Shown: positions 1-8,028 of the stretch, in pieces
Numbering within the stretch: the stretch's first letter is position 1
Layout of the letters: each line of letters starts with the position of its first letter
NCBI RefSeq assembly: GCF_001984155.1
Contig: NZ_MTQO01000045.1
Location: 124,001-188,000 of the forward strand
Length of the DNA stretch: 64,000 nucleotides
Direction: 5' to 3'
DNA from: Actinosynnema sp. ALI-1.44
GTDB lineage: Bacteria; Actinomycetota; Actinomycetes; Mycobacteriales; Pseudonocardiaceae
The notes under the pieces: generated by a model
Told to the model about the DNA's origin: nothing
What the model saw: only the letters and a program-made list of their open reading frames with translations
Databases searched by the model: none
Made by a program: the position numbers and the translations under genes

Positions 1-1360
1 TCTTCCGCAGCCGGTACCGCAACGTGTGCCGGTGGATTTCCAGCCGCGCGCTCGACTCGCCCCAGTTGCCGTCGCACGCCAAAAAGGTCCGCAGCGTGCC
101 GATCAGATCGACGGTGGACTCGTACGCGCGCAATGGAGCCAGCAGGGCGTCGGCGTAGGCGCGCACTTCCGGGGTGTTCACGTGGGACACCAGGCCCTGG
201 TCGACGACGTCGGCCTTGGTCACGATCACCGGTCCCGTGCCGAGTAGCGCACCCGAAAGCTTCACCACTTCGGCCGCCGCGTCCGGCACCTTTTCCCACG
301 CCACGGCCTCACTGACAGCGGCCCGTCCACGTCCGTCCAGCAGGTCGGCCAACTGGCGAACACCATGACGTTCAAACACGCACAACAGGTAGTCGCTGCC
401 CTGGACGAACAGCGCGTCCGGGATCTCCCTCTCCACAACGGCAGCAACGTCAGCGGACGCCACGTCACTACGAACGACCGCGACGCGGACCGGGGGTTTG
501 GGCAACACGACCCCGGTGCCCAAGGCGTCCTCGCTCAGACCGTGGATCAGGAATTTGGCGGCAGCCGCTCGCAACGAACGCTCCACCCGCCGGACAGCTG
601 TCACCTGGTCGCCCTGGAACGCCAACAAACTCAGCGCCATGCCGATCACGCTGTGCCCGTCCGTGGTCAGCTTCGGCGTGCCGACAGCCAGATAGCCGCC
701 AAGGTGATCAACCGGATGCACGGACACCTGCGCTTTGTCGGCCGACCACGACAGCGAGAACCGCCCAGCGGGCGACACCCGGTCCACCTCGGCCTTGACC
801 CGTTTGAGCTCGCGCCTGGCCTTGGCCGGGGCCGCCGCCACGGTACGAAAGTCCTGGTCAAGCAGCATGGCCCAGCCGTTGAGCCATCGCGCCAGGTGGC
901 GGACGATCTCGCCGGGCACGTCGGGCGCGGCCAACGAACGGATGAGCGCGCGTTCGACGTCGGCGGTCGAGCGCGCGGCGCGGACGGCGGTCCGTGCCAT
1001 GTCGTCGGCCACGTATTTGGTGATGTCCGAGAACCTGGTCTCCAGCGGTACTTCGACCAGCGGCATACCCGCGTCCTGGCAAGCTTTGAGCAGCCCGGCC
1101 GGGACGGCCTTGTGCGACAGCCCCACGCCGAACCCGATGCCCACCACACCGGCCTGGCCGAGTCGCGCCACGTATGGGCCGGGCGGCCCCAGTTGCAGGC
1201 CTGTGGTCAGCAGCAGCGTCCCGGCGCGCAGGAACGGCCCCGGGTCGGCGAGCTCGCTGACGTGCACCCAGCCGACCTGGCGGTTGGTCGCCTCGTCACC
1301 CGCCAACACCCGCAGACCGAATTCGCGCTGGCGGACAAGTGCGGCCAGAGTGAGTGTCAC
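1..1360 (-). CDS. PucR-family transcriptional regulator, 3' end cut by window start
   Basis: A continuous minus-strand frame runs from GTG at 1360 off the left edge (about 453 codons present). The N-terminal part (LAALVRQREFGLRVLAGD, then GWVHVSELADPGPFLRAGTL) matches the PucR purine-catabolism-regulator domain. The last visible residues (RLEIHRHTLRYRLRK, positions about 3-50) are the typical PucR C-terminal helix-turn-helix, so only the final residues are missing. PucR proteins are cytoplasmic regulators, often of nitrogen or purine metabolism; the target here is unknown. The start is an inference: the two other GTGs just upstream run into stops, and no clear Shine-Dalgarno is seen. The family call is firm. 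Confidence 0.85.
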   Translation of the reverse strand, partial: MTLTLAALVRQREFGLRVLAGDEATNRQVGWVHVSELADPGPFLRAGTLLLTTGLQLGPPGPYVARLGQAGVVGIGFGVGLSHKAVPAGLLKACQDAGMPLVEVPLETRFSDITKYVADDMARTAVRAARSTADVERALIRSLAAPDVPGEIVRHLARWLNGWAMLLDQDFRTVAAAPAKARRELKRVKAEVDRVSPAGRFSLSWSADKAQVSVHPVDHLGGYLAVGTPKLTTDGHSVIGMALSLLAFQGDQVTAVRRVERSLRAAAAKFLIHGLSEDALGTGVVLPKPPVRVAVVRSDVASADVAAVVEREIPDALFVQGSDYLLCVFERHGVRQLADLLDGRGRAAVSEAVAWEKVPDAAAEVVKLSGALLGTGPVIVTKADVVDQGLVSHVNTPEVRAYADALLAPLRAYESTVDLIGTLRTFLACDGNWGESSARLEIHRHTLRYRLRK

Positions 1361-1436
1361 GGGCTCACTGTCGCACGCGGTGGCCAGGCCGACCGGGACG
1401 CAACGCTGAAGATCGACACCGAGCAAAGGAGACGTG

Positions 1437-2324
1437 ATGTCCGAATCCGCACACGACGCTGTTGTCGTCGGCTACGACGGCTCGCCTTCGGCGCGCCGGG
1501 CAGCGCACTGGGCCGCGAGGGAGGCGGCCACGCGGCGCAGGCGACTGGTGATCGCGCACGCGTTCCGTTGGCCGTTGACCGAACTGACGCAGCTACGCAC
1601 CGAAATGGTGGTGCTGTCGGAGGACCCGTTCCGTGGCGAATACCAGAGACTCGTCGACGAACTCGTCGCAGAGTGCCAGCCGCTGGCCGGTGGCAACGAA
1701 GTTCAGGGCGCGGTGATCACAGGCGACCCGGTCGACGTGTTGGACCGACTCGGGTCGAGCGCGAACCTGCTCGTGCTCGGTTCGTCCGGCCATGGTGCTG
1801 TGCACCAGGTGCTGTTGGGGTCCACATCCGCGGAGCTTGTCCGGTCTACGAACGCGCCCGTCGTGGTGGTTCGCGAAACCGACCAGCCCGCTCGACGCCG
1901 CCGGGTAGTGGTCGGCGTCGACGGTTCCGCAACGAGCACACGCGCGGTCGATTTCGCGTACGACTTCGCCACGCGGCACAACGCCGACCTGGTCGCCGTG
2001 CACGCGTGGAGCGATCTGCCGTTGGAGGCGCTCGGTGCGGTCAGCGAGCGGGGCGTGAACTGGAGTGTTGTCACCGACCAGGCCAAGGCCGTGTTGTCCG
2101 AGGCGCTGGCCGGCCACTCGGCCCGGTACCCGGATGTGCGGGTGCAGCCGCTGGTAACGATGAGCAAACCGGTCGAGGCCCTGCTGGCCCAGGGCGACAA
2201 CGCGGACCTGGTCGTCGTGGGCAGCCATGGCCGCGGTGCCGTACGCCGGATGCTGCTCGGCTCGGTCAGCCAGGCGGTCCTGCACTACGCGAAGTGCCCT
2301 GTAGCGGTTCTCAGGCCGGAGTGA
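1437..2324 (+). CDS. Universal stress protein, tandem UspA domains
   Basis: The protein has about 295 residues and two UspA domains in tandem. Each ends with the ATP-binding signature G-2x-G-9x-G(S/T): GSSGHGAVHQVLLGS near residue 120 and GSHGRGAVRRMLLGS near residue 265. Two-domain Usp proteins of this length are common in actinomycetes, are cytoplasmic and bind ATP during dormancy or hypoxia; the specific role here is not shown. The Shine-Dalgarno AAAGGAG at 1425-1431 is better spaced for ATG 1437 than for the adjacent in-frame GTG 1434. It is divergent from the PucR gene, with about 76 bp between the starts. Confidence 0.93.
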   Translation: MSESAHDAVVVGYDGSPSARRAAHWAAREAATRRRRLVIAHAFRWPLTELTQLRTEMVVLSEDPFRGEYQRLVDELVAECQPLAGGNEVQGAVITGDPVDVLDRLGSSANLLVLGSSGHGAVHQVLLGSTSAELVRSTNAPVVVVRETDQPARRRRVVVGVDGSATSTRAVDFAYDFATRHNADLVAVHAWSDLPLEALGAVSERGVNWSVVTDQAKAVLSEALAGHSARYPDVRVQPLVTMSKPVEALLAQGDNADLVVVGSHGRGAVRRMLLGSVSQAVLHYAKCPVAVLRPE

Positions 2325-2340
2325 CCGCCACGTCCACTGG

Positions 2341-3269
2341 GTGGGCACAGTTGATTCCTGGCCAGGCATTCCGACTTTTGAACAGGTGGGGTCCTCCAGG
2401 ACAGTCGCGATCGTCGGGGCAGGCCCACGCGGAACCAGTGTGCTGGAACGGCTGGGCGCCAACATCGATCTGCTTGGCTCTGGCGAACTGGATGTACACC
2501 TGATCGACCCGTACCCGCCTGGCCCCGGCCGGGTGTGGTGGCATGCCCAGTCGCCGCTGCTGCGGATGAACTCCATGGCCGAGGACGTCACGATGTTCAT
2601 CGACGACAGCGTCCAATGCGAAGGTCCGGCCATGCCTGGCCCGTCGCTGGCACAGTGGGCGAGCCAGGTCCGCTCCGGCGAGGTCGACGCGACCGGGACG
2701 GACCGGGATGCTCACGGAGATCCATGCGTTGACTGGCACGAGTTTCGCGACGCGCCACGTGCAGAGCGCCTATCTGTCCTGGTTCTTCACGGACATCATG
2801 GCCAAACTCGGCGACAGCATTTCAGTGAAACTGCACAAGGACACCGTGCTGCGGGTCACGGGTGGGGTGGCCGAGCCGCAACTGGTCTGGCTGGCCACGA
2901 GTGCCACGCCGATCATGGCGGATGTCGTGATCTTCACGCCGGGCCACCTGGACACCCTGCCCACCGAGGAGGAGTCCGGCCGGCGCCGCAATCCAGCGCA
3001 CCGGCAACGTGCTGCTCAGATCACTGTACGAATCCGGTGACGGCGCGGCGGAAGTGCTGTCCGGACCGCGCCACGAGACCGGTCGATTGCTGGTGACACC
3101 GACTGATCTGCGGCTGGTGGACAGTTCAGGCCGTGCCCAGCCGCGGCGGTTCGCGTTAGGGCGCCGACGAGTGTGGTCGCGGTGGCGGCGTTCGCCCGCC
3201 CGAACGTCAACTCGCCGGCGTTCCGTCAAAACGACGTCGTTTGCCCGTGCCGCCCTCAGGAAGCTGTAG
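2341..3269 (+). pseudogene. Decayed FAD/NAD(P)-binding protein (multiple frameshifts)
   Basis: The pieces of one protein are spread over several frames. Frame 1 gives a Rossmann motif (TVAIVGAGPRGTSVLERL, about 2400-2455) and PGPGRVWWHAQSPLLRMN. Frame 2 from about 2708 gives EIHALTGTSFATRHVQSAYLSW through VVIFTPGHLDTLPTEEE. Frame 3 from 3009 gives NVLLRSLYESGDGAAEVL. A switch near 3170 gives VAVAAFARPNVNSPAFRQ, and a return to frame 3 ends in AALRKL and the stop at 3267-3269. This needs at least four indels and the middle appears deleted, since family members (FAD-NAD(P)-binding, often near 600 residues) are about twice this size. The intact relative resembles flavin-dependent N-hydroxylase-like enzymes, but no specific function is claimed. 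The 3' end overlaps the SDR gene by 14 bp. Confidence 0.82.
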
Positions 3270-4143
3270 CGGGAACGATCCATTTGCGCAGCCTTGGCGG
3301 GAGGCGCTTCTCCAATCCGTACGGCTCCAGGTGCGCCTGGAAGACCTCGTTGAACGCGTGCTCGACGCCGTCGGAGTCCCAGACGTCACGTTCCAGGATG
3401 GGTGCTTTGAAGTACGGCTGCCCGACGATGTGCAGCTGCGGGCCATTGCACCGGACCACCTGCCCAGTGATCCCGTGCGCTCGGTCGGACAGCAGGAAGA
3501 GCGCCACCGGACTGATCCGGCTCGCGGTGCGGTCCGGCGGGCACGCCCGCAACGAGCGCTCCGACTTCCACACCATCCTTGTGTGCGCCAAGGGACACAA
3601 CGCGTTGACCCGGATTCCCGCGTCTTCCATGTCCAGCGCCCACGAGTACGTCAGCGACGCGACCGCACCCTTGGTCGCCGCATAGGTTCCCAGCTTTCTT
3701 TGCCCGAGATGAGCTCCTGAGGACACGTTGACGATCGAACCGCCACCCTGTGCCCGCATCTGCCGCGACGCCGCGACACCCACGTACATCACCCCGAGGA
3801 CGTTGACCTCGACCAGCTCCCTCATCTGGTCGAGGTCCTCGTCCCACGGCAACGACTCGTAGTTCAGCCCGGCGTTGTTGATCAGGCCGTCCACCGAGCC
3901 GAACTCCCGGACACACAGGTCGATGATGGCCTGCGCTTGGCCGGGATCGGCCACCGAGTGGTCGCTTGCGACGACCTTGCCGCCTTGGGCACGGATGTTC
4001 TCCGCGGTCCGTTCCGCCAAGTCGCTGTCTATGTCGTTGACCACGACAGCCGCGCCCGCGTGGGCGGCGTGCAGCGCGAACGCCTCCCCAAGGCCGCGCC
4101 CAGCCCCGGTTACGACCACTGCCTTCCCGTCCAAGAACCTCAT
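3256..4143 (-). CDS. SDR-family oxidoreductase
   Basis: A classical short-chain dehydrogenase of about 295 residues. It has the cofactor motif TGAGRGLG near the N terminus, NNAG in the middle, and the catalytic set Ser (NVSSGAH) and YxxxK (TYAATKGAV). It should reduce a carbonyl or oxidise an alcohol using NAD(P)(H); the substrate is unknown. ATG 4143 (MRFLDGKAVVVTG) is preferred because the Rossmann strand normally starts within 10 residues of the N terminus. An in-frame ATG at 4206 would add 21 unrelated residues. No strong Shine-Dalgarno is seen at either. It lies downstream of the SARP regulator in the same direction, with a 357-bp gap that contains candidate binding repeats. Confidence 0.85.
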   Translation of the reverse strand: MRFLDGKAVVVTGAGRGLGEAFALHAAHAGAAVVVNDIDSDLAERTAENIRAQGGKVVASDHSVADPGQAQAIIDLCVREFGSVDGLINNAGLNYESLPWDEDLDQMRELVEVNVLGVMYVGVAASRQMRAQGGGSIVNVSSGAHLGQRKLGTYAATKGAVASLTYSWALDMEDAGIRVNALCPLAHTRMVWKSERSLRACPPDRTASRISPVALFLLSDRAHGITGQVVRCNGPQLHIVGQPYFKAPILERDVWDSDGVEHAFNEVFQAHLEPYGLEKRLPPRLRKWIVPATAS

Positions 4144-4398
4144 GGAGTCCAGTGTCGACACCGGCCTGAGCCCGGATGGGTGACCGGCGACGAACGGTCT
4201 GGACATTGCGCCAAACGTCTCAACGAGTTCACCCGCGCCGTAGAGCGGCGCCTATCACCGAACAACGCGAAGTTGTGAATCCAACTGCCGATCCTCGGCG
4301 CGAAATTGCCGGTCCCCCATTGAGGACGGGCCTATAACAGCAGCTCAGAGCGTGTTTGAAGCTGCCGTTGAACACCGTTCGGAAGTACAGGGAATCTT

Positions 4399-4415
4399 CA
4401 CTGTAGATCCACTGT
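4399..4415. promoter_or_regulatory. Direct repeat CACTGT x2 at 11-bp period (possible SARP box)
   Basis: CACTGT at 4399-4404 recurs at 4410-4415, exactly 11 bp apart, in the gap upstream of the SDR gene. SARP regulators are known to bind short direct repeats spaced one helical turn apart near the -35 region. The neighbouring upstream gene encodes a SARP, which is why it is listed. Two six-base copies could be chance. Confidence 0.3.
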
Positions 4416-4444
4416 CCAAGACTAACGTTCCAGATACCCGGAAC

Positions 4445-4480
4445 GCGTATTACGGCATCGGGGGGTATGTCGTAATACGC
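4445..4480. repeat. 10-bp perfect inverted repeat between SARP and SDR genes
   Basis: GCGTATTACG (4445-4454) and CGTAATACGC (4471-4480) are perfect inverted arms around a 16-base centre, 20 bp beyond the SARP stop codon. No T-run follows, and the arms are AT-rich for this genome. It could be an operator for the SDR promoter or a weak terminator. The rest of 4144-4500 holds no recognisable gene. Confidence 0.5.
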
Positions 4481-4500
4481 ACCGGGCACCGATGGACAGC

Positions 4501-7500
4501 TCACAGGTCCTCGACCGGGGGTACGCCGAGCGCGGTGAATATCGCATCCGCGGCACCGCGCTCGACCATCGCTTCCCCCGCCTCACCCAGGCCGCGCAGC
4601 ACGAGGCTCTTCGCCTGGCGCGCCCACGCCTCCACCAGCCGTTGCCCCGTTTTTCGCGCGATGGCCAACGCCTGCTGCGCGTGGTCGTACGCCCTGGAGA
4701 AGTCATTGAAGGCCAGGTGGCCCAACGCGAGCACCGTCAACGCCCTCGCCTCCAGCAACCGCATGCCGGAGTCCCGCATGACGGCCAACGCGTCACGCGC
4801 CGCCGTGAGCGCTTCCGCAACGTGCCCTGACCGGCGCAGCGCGGCGGACATCCCGATCAGCACCGAAGTCTCGCCATACCGGAATTCGATGTCCCTGGCC
4901 AGCTGCAGTGCGTCCCGGTAGTGGCTCAACGCGATGCCCGTGTGGCCGCGTCGCATGTGTGCGGTCGCCACGATGTCCAGGCCGCTCACTTCGTGACGCC
5001 GCTCGCCCAGCTGACGCCCTTGCGTGATTCCCGTACGCGCCAGCACGACCGCTCGCCGGTAACGCCCCGCGTCGCAGTGGGTCTCGGCGAGGCAGATGAT
5101 CGTGCTCACCTCCCCGTGCCGGTCGCCCAACTGGCGGCACGTTGCGAGCGCGCGCAGGTGACACTGCACGGAGTTGTCCAATTCGCCCATGGCCCAGTGC
5201 GCGAGCCCCGCGCCGTTCAAGGCGCGCGCTTCCACGTATCGGTTGCCCAGTTCACGGGCGAGCATGATCGACTGTTTGTGCCAGCTCAATGCTTGGTCCG
5301 GACGGCCAAGGGACAGTTGCGCGACGCCGACGTAGTTCAAGCCGGTCGACTCGCCGACGCGATTGCCGGTCTCGCGGTGGATTGTCAGGGCCTGCGAGTA
5401 GTAGCTGGCCGCCTGCGCGGGCCTGCCCAGTTGGGAGTGCACGCGCCCGAGGTTGTGCAACGACGCGGCCTCCCCGGCGCGATTGCTGATTCGCCGGTTG
5501 AGCGCGAGCGCTTCGTTGTGGTGGGTGATCGCGCGCTGGTAGTCGCTGAGGTTGTAGTACAGAAGACCGAGGATGTCGAGCATCGACGCCTCGGCCAGCT
5601 GGTCGCCTTCCTGCCTGGCCGCGTCGAGCGCCACATGGCAGCTCTCCAGGCCGTCGACTCCGTGACCGCGGCTGATGAAGTACCCGCGCAGCACATCGGT
5701 GATGAGCCAGGCGTACTTGCGTGGCCCGTTGGCCGCCGCCCAGTTCACCGCGGCGATCAGGTTCGGGCGTTCGGCGTCCAGCCAGCTGATCGCCTCGGTC
5801 TCGTCGGCCAGCATGACCACGTGCGCGCCGTCGGCCATCTTGGGCACCGACAGCCGGGACGTGTCCGGGAACAGCAGGCTCGTCGCCGCGTGTGCGGTGT
5901 GCAGGTAGAAGTCGAGCAGCCGGTCCAGTGCCTCGGTCGCGTCGTCTTCACGTGCCCGGAGGCTCGCGTATTCGGCCAGCAGGTCGTGCAGTCCGTAACG
6001 GTCGTTGGGTTCCGGGTGCACGAGGTTGGCGGACACGAGGTGGCCGAGCCCGCGGCGCACCTTGGCCGGGGTGCCGCCGGTGACCGCGATCGCCGCGTCC
6101 GGGGAGAAGTCCGTGCCGGGGATCAGGCCAAGGAGGCGGAACAGGTTCTGCGAGTCCGGTTCGAGTTGGGCGTAGGACAGGTCGAACGCGGCCTGGACCG
6201 CGCCTTGCTCGTCGCCCTCGACACTCAGCCCGGCGAGCCTGCCGTGCCTGCGGAGGTCCGCCGTGTACGCCGCGATCTCGGTGTGTGGCCCGGAGTTGAT
6301 GTTGGCGGCGGCGATGCGCAACGCCAACGGCAGGTAGGCGCACGCTTCCAACAGGTCGGCGACGGACGCGGACTCGTCACGCATCCGGTCCTGGCCGATG
6401 CTGCGGGCCAGCAGCGCCTTGGCCTCGTCGGGGTGCAGGCCGTCCAACGCCAGCCGGTAGGCGCCTTCGCGTGCCGACAACCCGCCGAGCCTGCCACGGC
6501 TGGTCACCAGGACCAGGCAGCCCGCGCTGCCTGGCAGCAACGGCCGGACCTGGTCGACGCCGCCGGCGTTGTCCAGCACGATGAGGACACGCCGGTTGGC
6601 CAGCAGCGTCCGGTACAGGCCCATGCCCTCTTCGACGTCGATCGGGACCTGCTCCGAGGGAACCCCCAGGGCGTGCAGGAACCGGGACAGCGCGTCCAGT
6701 GGCCGAACAGGTGCGCCAGAGGCGTACCCACGCAGGTCAACATACAACTGGCCGTCCGGATACCGGCTGCGCACCCGATGCGCCCAATGCACGGCCAACG
6801 CTGTCTTGCCGACGCCCGCGATGCCTTCGATGGTCACGATGATCACCGCGCTGGCCTGGCTCCCCTCGGGGACCAGGGCGTCCAGCGCGTCCAGTTGGGC
6901 CTCGCGACCGGCGAACCCGGTGACGTCCGCGGGCAGTTGCGCCGGGACGCTGCGGCCCGGTGACGGGGCCACCAGGGTCGTCGCCGGTGATTCCCGTTGC
7001 AGGATCCGCAGGTGGGCCTCGCGCATCTCCACACCGGGCCGGACGCCGAGCTCATCGGCCAGCCGGTCACGGACTTCGCCGAACAGCCGCAGCGCGGCGG
7101 CCTGCTGCCCGGATCCGGCCAGTGCCAGCATCAGCCGCGCGTTGAGCCCTTCGTGCAGGCCGCCGTGCAGCGGATCCTCGCCGGTCAGCCGTTGCAGCTG
7201 GACCGCGGCGTGTTCGTGCTGGCCCAGCGCCATGGCCAAGTCGGCGTAGCTCAGCACGACCGCCAGGCGGCGCTGCGCGAGAGCCATCGCGGCCGGATGC
7301 TGGCGCAACCGGTCCGGCATGTCCGACAGCACACCGCCGCGCCAACACTGCAGCGCTTCGACAAACGTCACCTCGGCGGTGTGCGGGTCGCTGTTCGCCA
7401 ACGCCCGTGCCCGGGTGGCCAGTCCGTCGAACCGCAACACGTCCAGGCTGCCCTCGTCGGCTTTCAGCAGGTAGCCGCCATGCGCGGCGGCGATCGGCTG

Positions 7501-7935
7501 GGCCGGGTCCAACGAACGTCTAAGTCGTGCGACATATGTATAAACGAGGTTCAACGAGGACTTCGGCGGGTGCTCTCCCCAGAGCACGTCCACGATTTCC
7601 TCACGGGTGACGACCTGGTTCGGCTGCAGCGCCAGCAACGCCAGCAAGGACCGGGGCATCGACGGCCCGATGTCGACAGGGCCCGCTCCCGTCCGCACGC
7701 TCAGCGGCCCCAGCGCACCGATCCGCAGTTCGGTGCGGCCGTCCAGCACCAGGCCGACGACCTCGGCCAGCCGTCGCATCGACGCCGGTCTCGGTTTGGC
7801 GACTCGGCCCTGCTCGATGTACCGGACCGCCCGAACGCTCACTTCGGCGCGGTCGGCCAACTCCTGCTGGGTCAGCCCAGCACGGACCCGGTGAGCGCGC
7901 AGCAGCTCACCCAACTCGTTCGGCCCGGACGCCAT
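4501..7935 (-). CDS. AfsR/SARP-family regulator with XRE, BTAD, NB-ARC and TPR domains
   Basis: A large cytoplasmic regulator of about 1,144 residues. Domains in order: an XRE helix-turn-helix (RAGLTQQELADRAEVSVRAV, about residues 17-36); an OmpR-like winged helix (MPRSLLALLALQPNQVVTREE, WGEHPPKSSLNLVYTYVARL, about 90-165); a bacterial transcriptional activator domain (about 175-320); an NB-ARC ATPase with Walker A GIAGVGKTAL and Walker B RVLIVLDNA (about 370-650); and many tetratricopeptide repeats to the C terminus. AfsR-type proteins control antibiotic and secondary metabolism. The extra N-terminal XRE domain is seen in some actinomycete SARPs. ATG 7935 is chosen because it begins directly before the HTH and is preceded by GGCAGGA. 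The frame stays open upstream to 8568, but that part lies over the phospholipase gene. Confidence 0.92.
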   Translation of the reverse strand: MASGPNELGELLRAHRVRAGLTQQELADRAEVSVRAVRYIEQGRVAKPRPASMRRLAEVVGLVLDGRTELRIGALGPLSVRTGAGPVDIGPSMPRSLLALLALQPNQVVTREEIVDVLWGEHPPKSSLNLVYTYVARLRRSLDPAQPIAAAHGGYLLKADEGSLDVLRFDGLATRARALANSDPHTAEVTFVEALQCWRGGVLSDMPDRLRQHPAAMALAQRRLAVVLSYADLAMALGQHEHAAVQLQRLTGEDPLHGGLHEGLNARLMLALAGSGQQAAALRLFGEVRDRLADELGVRPGVEMREAHLRILQRESPATTLVAPSPGRSVPAQLPADVTGFAGREAQLDALDALVPEGSQASAVIIVTIEGIAGVGKTALAVHWAHRVRSRYPDGQLYVDLRGYASGAPVRPLDALSRFLHALGVPSEQVPIDVEEGMGLYRTLLANRRVLIVLDNAGGVDQVRPLLPGSAGCLVLVTSRGRLGGLSAREGAYRLALDGLHPDEAKALLARSIGQDRMRDESASVADLLEACAYLPLALRIAAANINSGPHTEIAAYTADLRRHGRLAGLSVEGDEQGAVQAAFDLSYAQLEPDSQNLFRLLGLIPGTDFSPDAAIAVTGGTPAKVRRGLGHLVSANLVHPEPNDRYGLHDLLAEYASLRAREDDATEALDRLLDFYLHTAHAATSLLFPDTSRLSVPKMADGAHVVMLADETEAISWLDAERPNLIAAVNWAAANGPRKYAWLITDVLRGYFISRGHGVDGLESCHVALDAARQEGDQLAEASMLDILGLLYYNLSDYQRAITHHNEALALNRRISNRAGEAASLHNLGRVHSQLGRPAQAASYYSQALTIHRETGNRVGESTGLNYVGVAQLSLGRPDQALSWHKQSIMLARELGNRYVEARALNGAGLAHWAMGELDNSVQCHLRALATCRQLGDRHGEVSTIICLAETHCDAGRYRRAVVLARTGITQGRQLGERRHEVSGLDIVATAHMRRGHTGIALSHYRDALQLARDIEFRYGETSVLIGMSAALRRSGHVAEALTAARDALAVMRDSGMRLLEARALTVLALGHLAFNDFSRAYDHAQQALAIARKTGQRLVEAWARQAKSLVLRGLGEAGEAMVERGAADAIFTALGVPPVEDL

Positions 7936-7984
7936 AGCGATGATCCTGCCCGAACAACCCGGCCAGCCATACCGGATCCGAGGG

Positions 7985-8013
7985 CCCACCCCACCGCGTG
8001 ATCCCGGGGTGGG
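7985..8013. promoter_or_regulatory. Inverted repeat between divergent SARP and phospholipase genes
   Basis: CCCACCCC (7985-7992) and GGGGTGGG (8006-8013) form perfect 8-bp arms in the 93-bp divergent gap. They lie just before a TAGTTT -10 element at 8017-8022, which is six bases before the GTG at 8029. That places the repeat where a repressor or activator could act on the plus-strand promoter. The binding protein is unknown. Confidence 0.45.
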
Positions 8014-8028
8014 CGGTAGTTTCGGCGT

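Noticed and set aside
365-2503. Long plus-strand open frame of 712 codons
   Set aside because: It runs antisense through the PucR gene and then out of frame through the Usp gene; composition is Arg/Gly/Ala-rich without domains. It is a by-product of high GC.
4921-6963. 680-codon plus-strand frame over the SARP gene
   Set aside because: It is antisense to the NB-ARC and TPR parts of a well-supported gene and has no recognisable motif.
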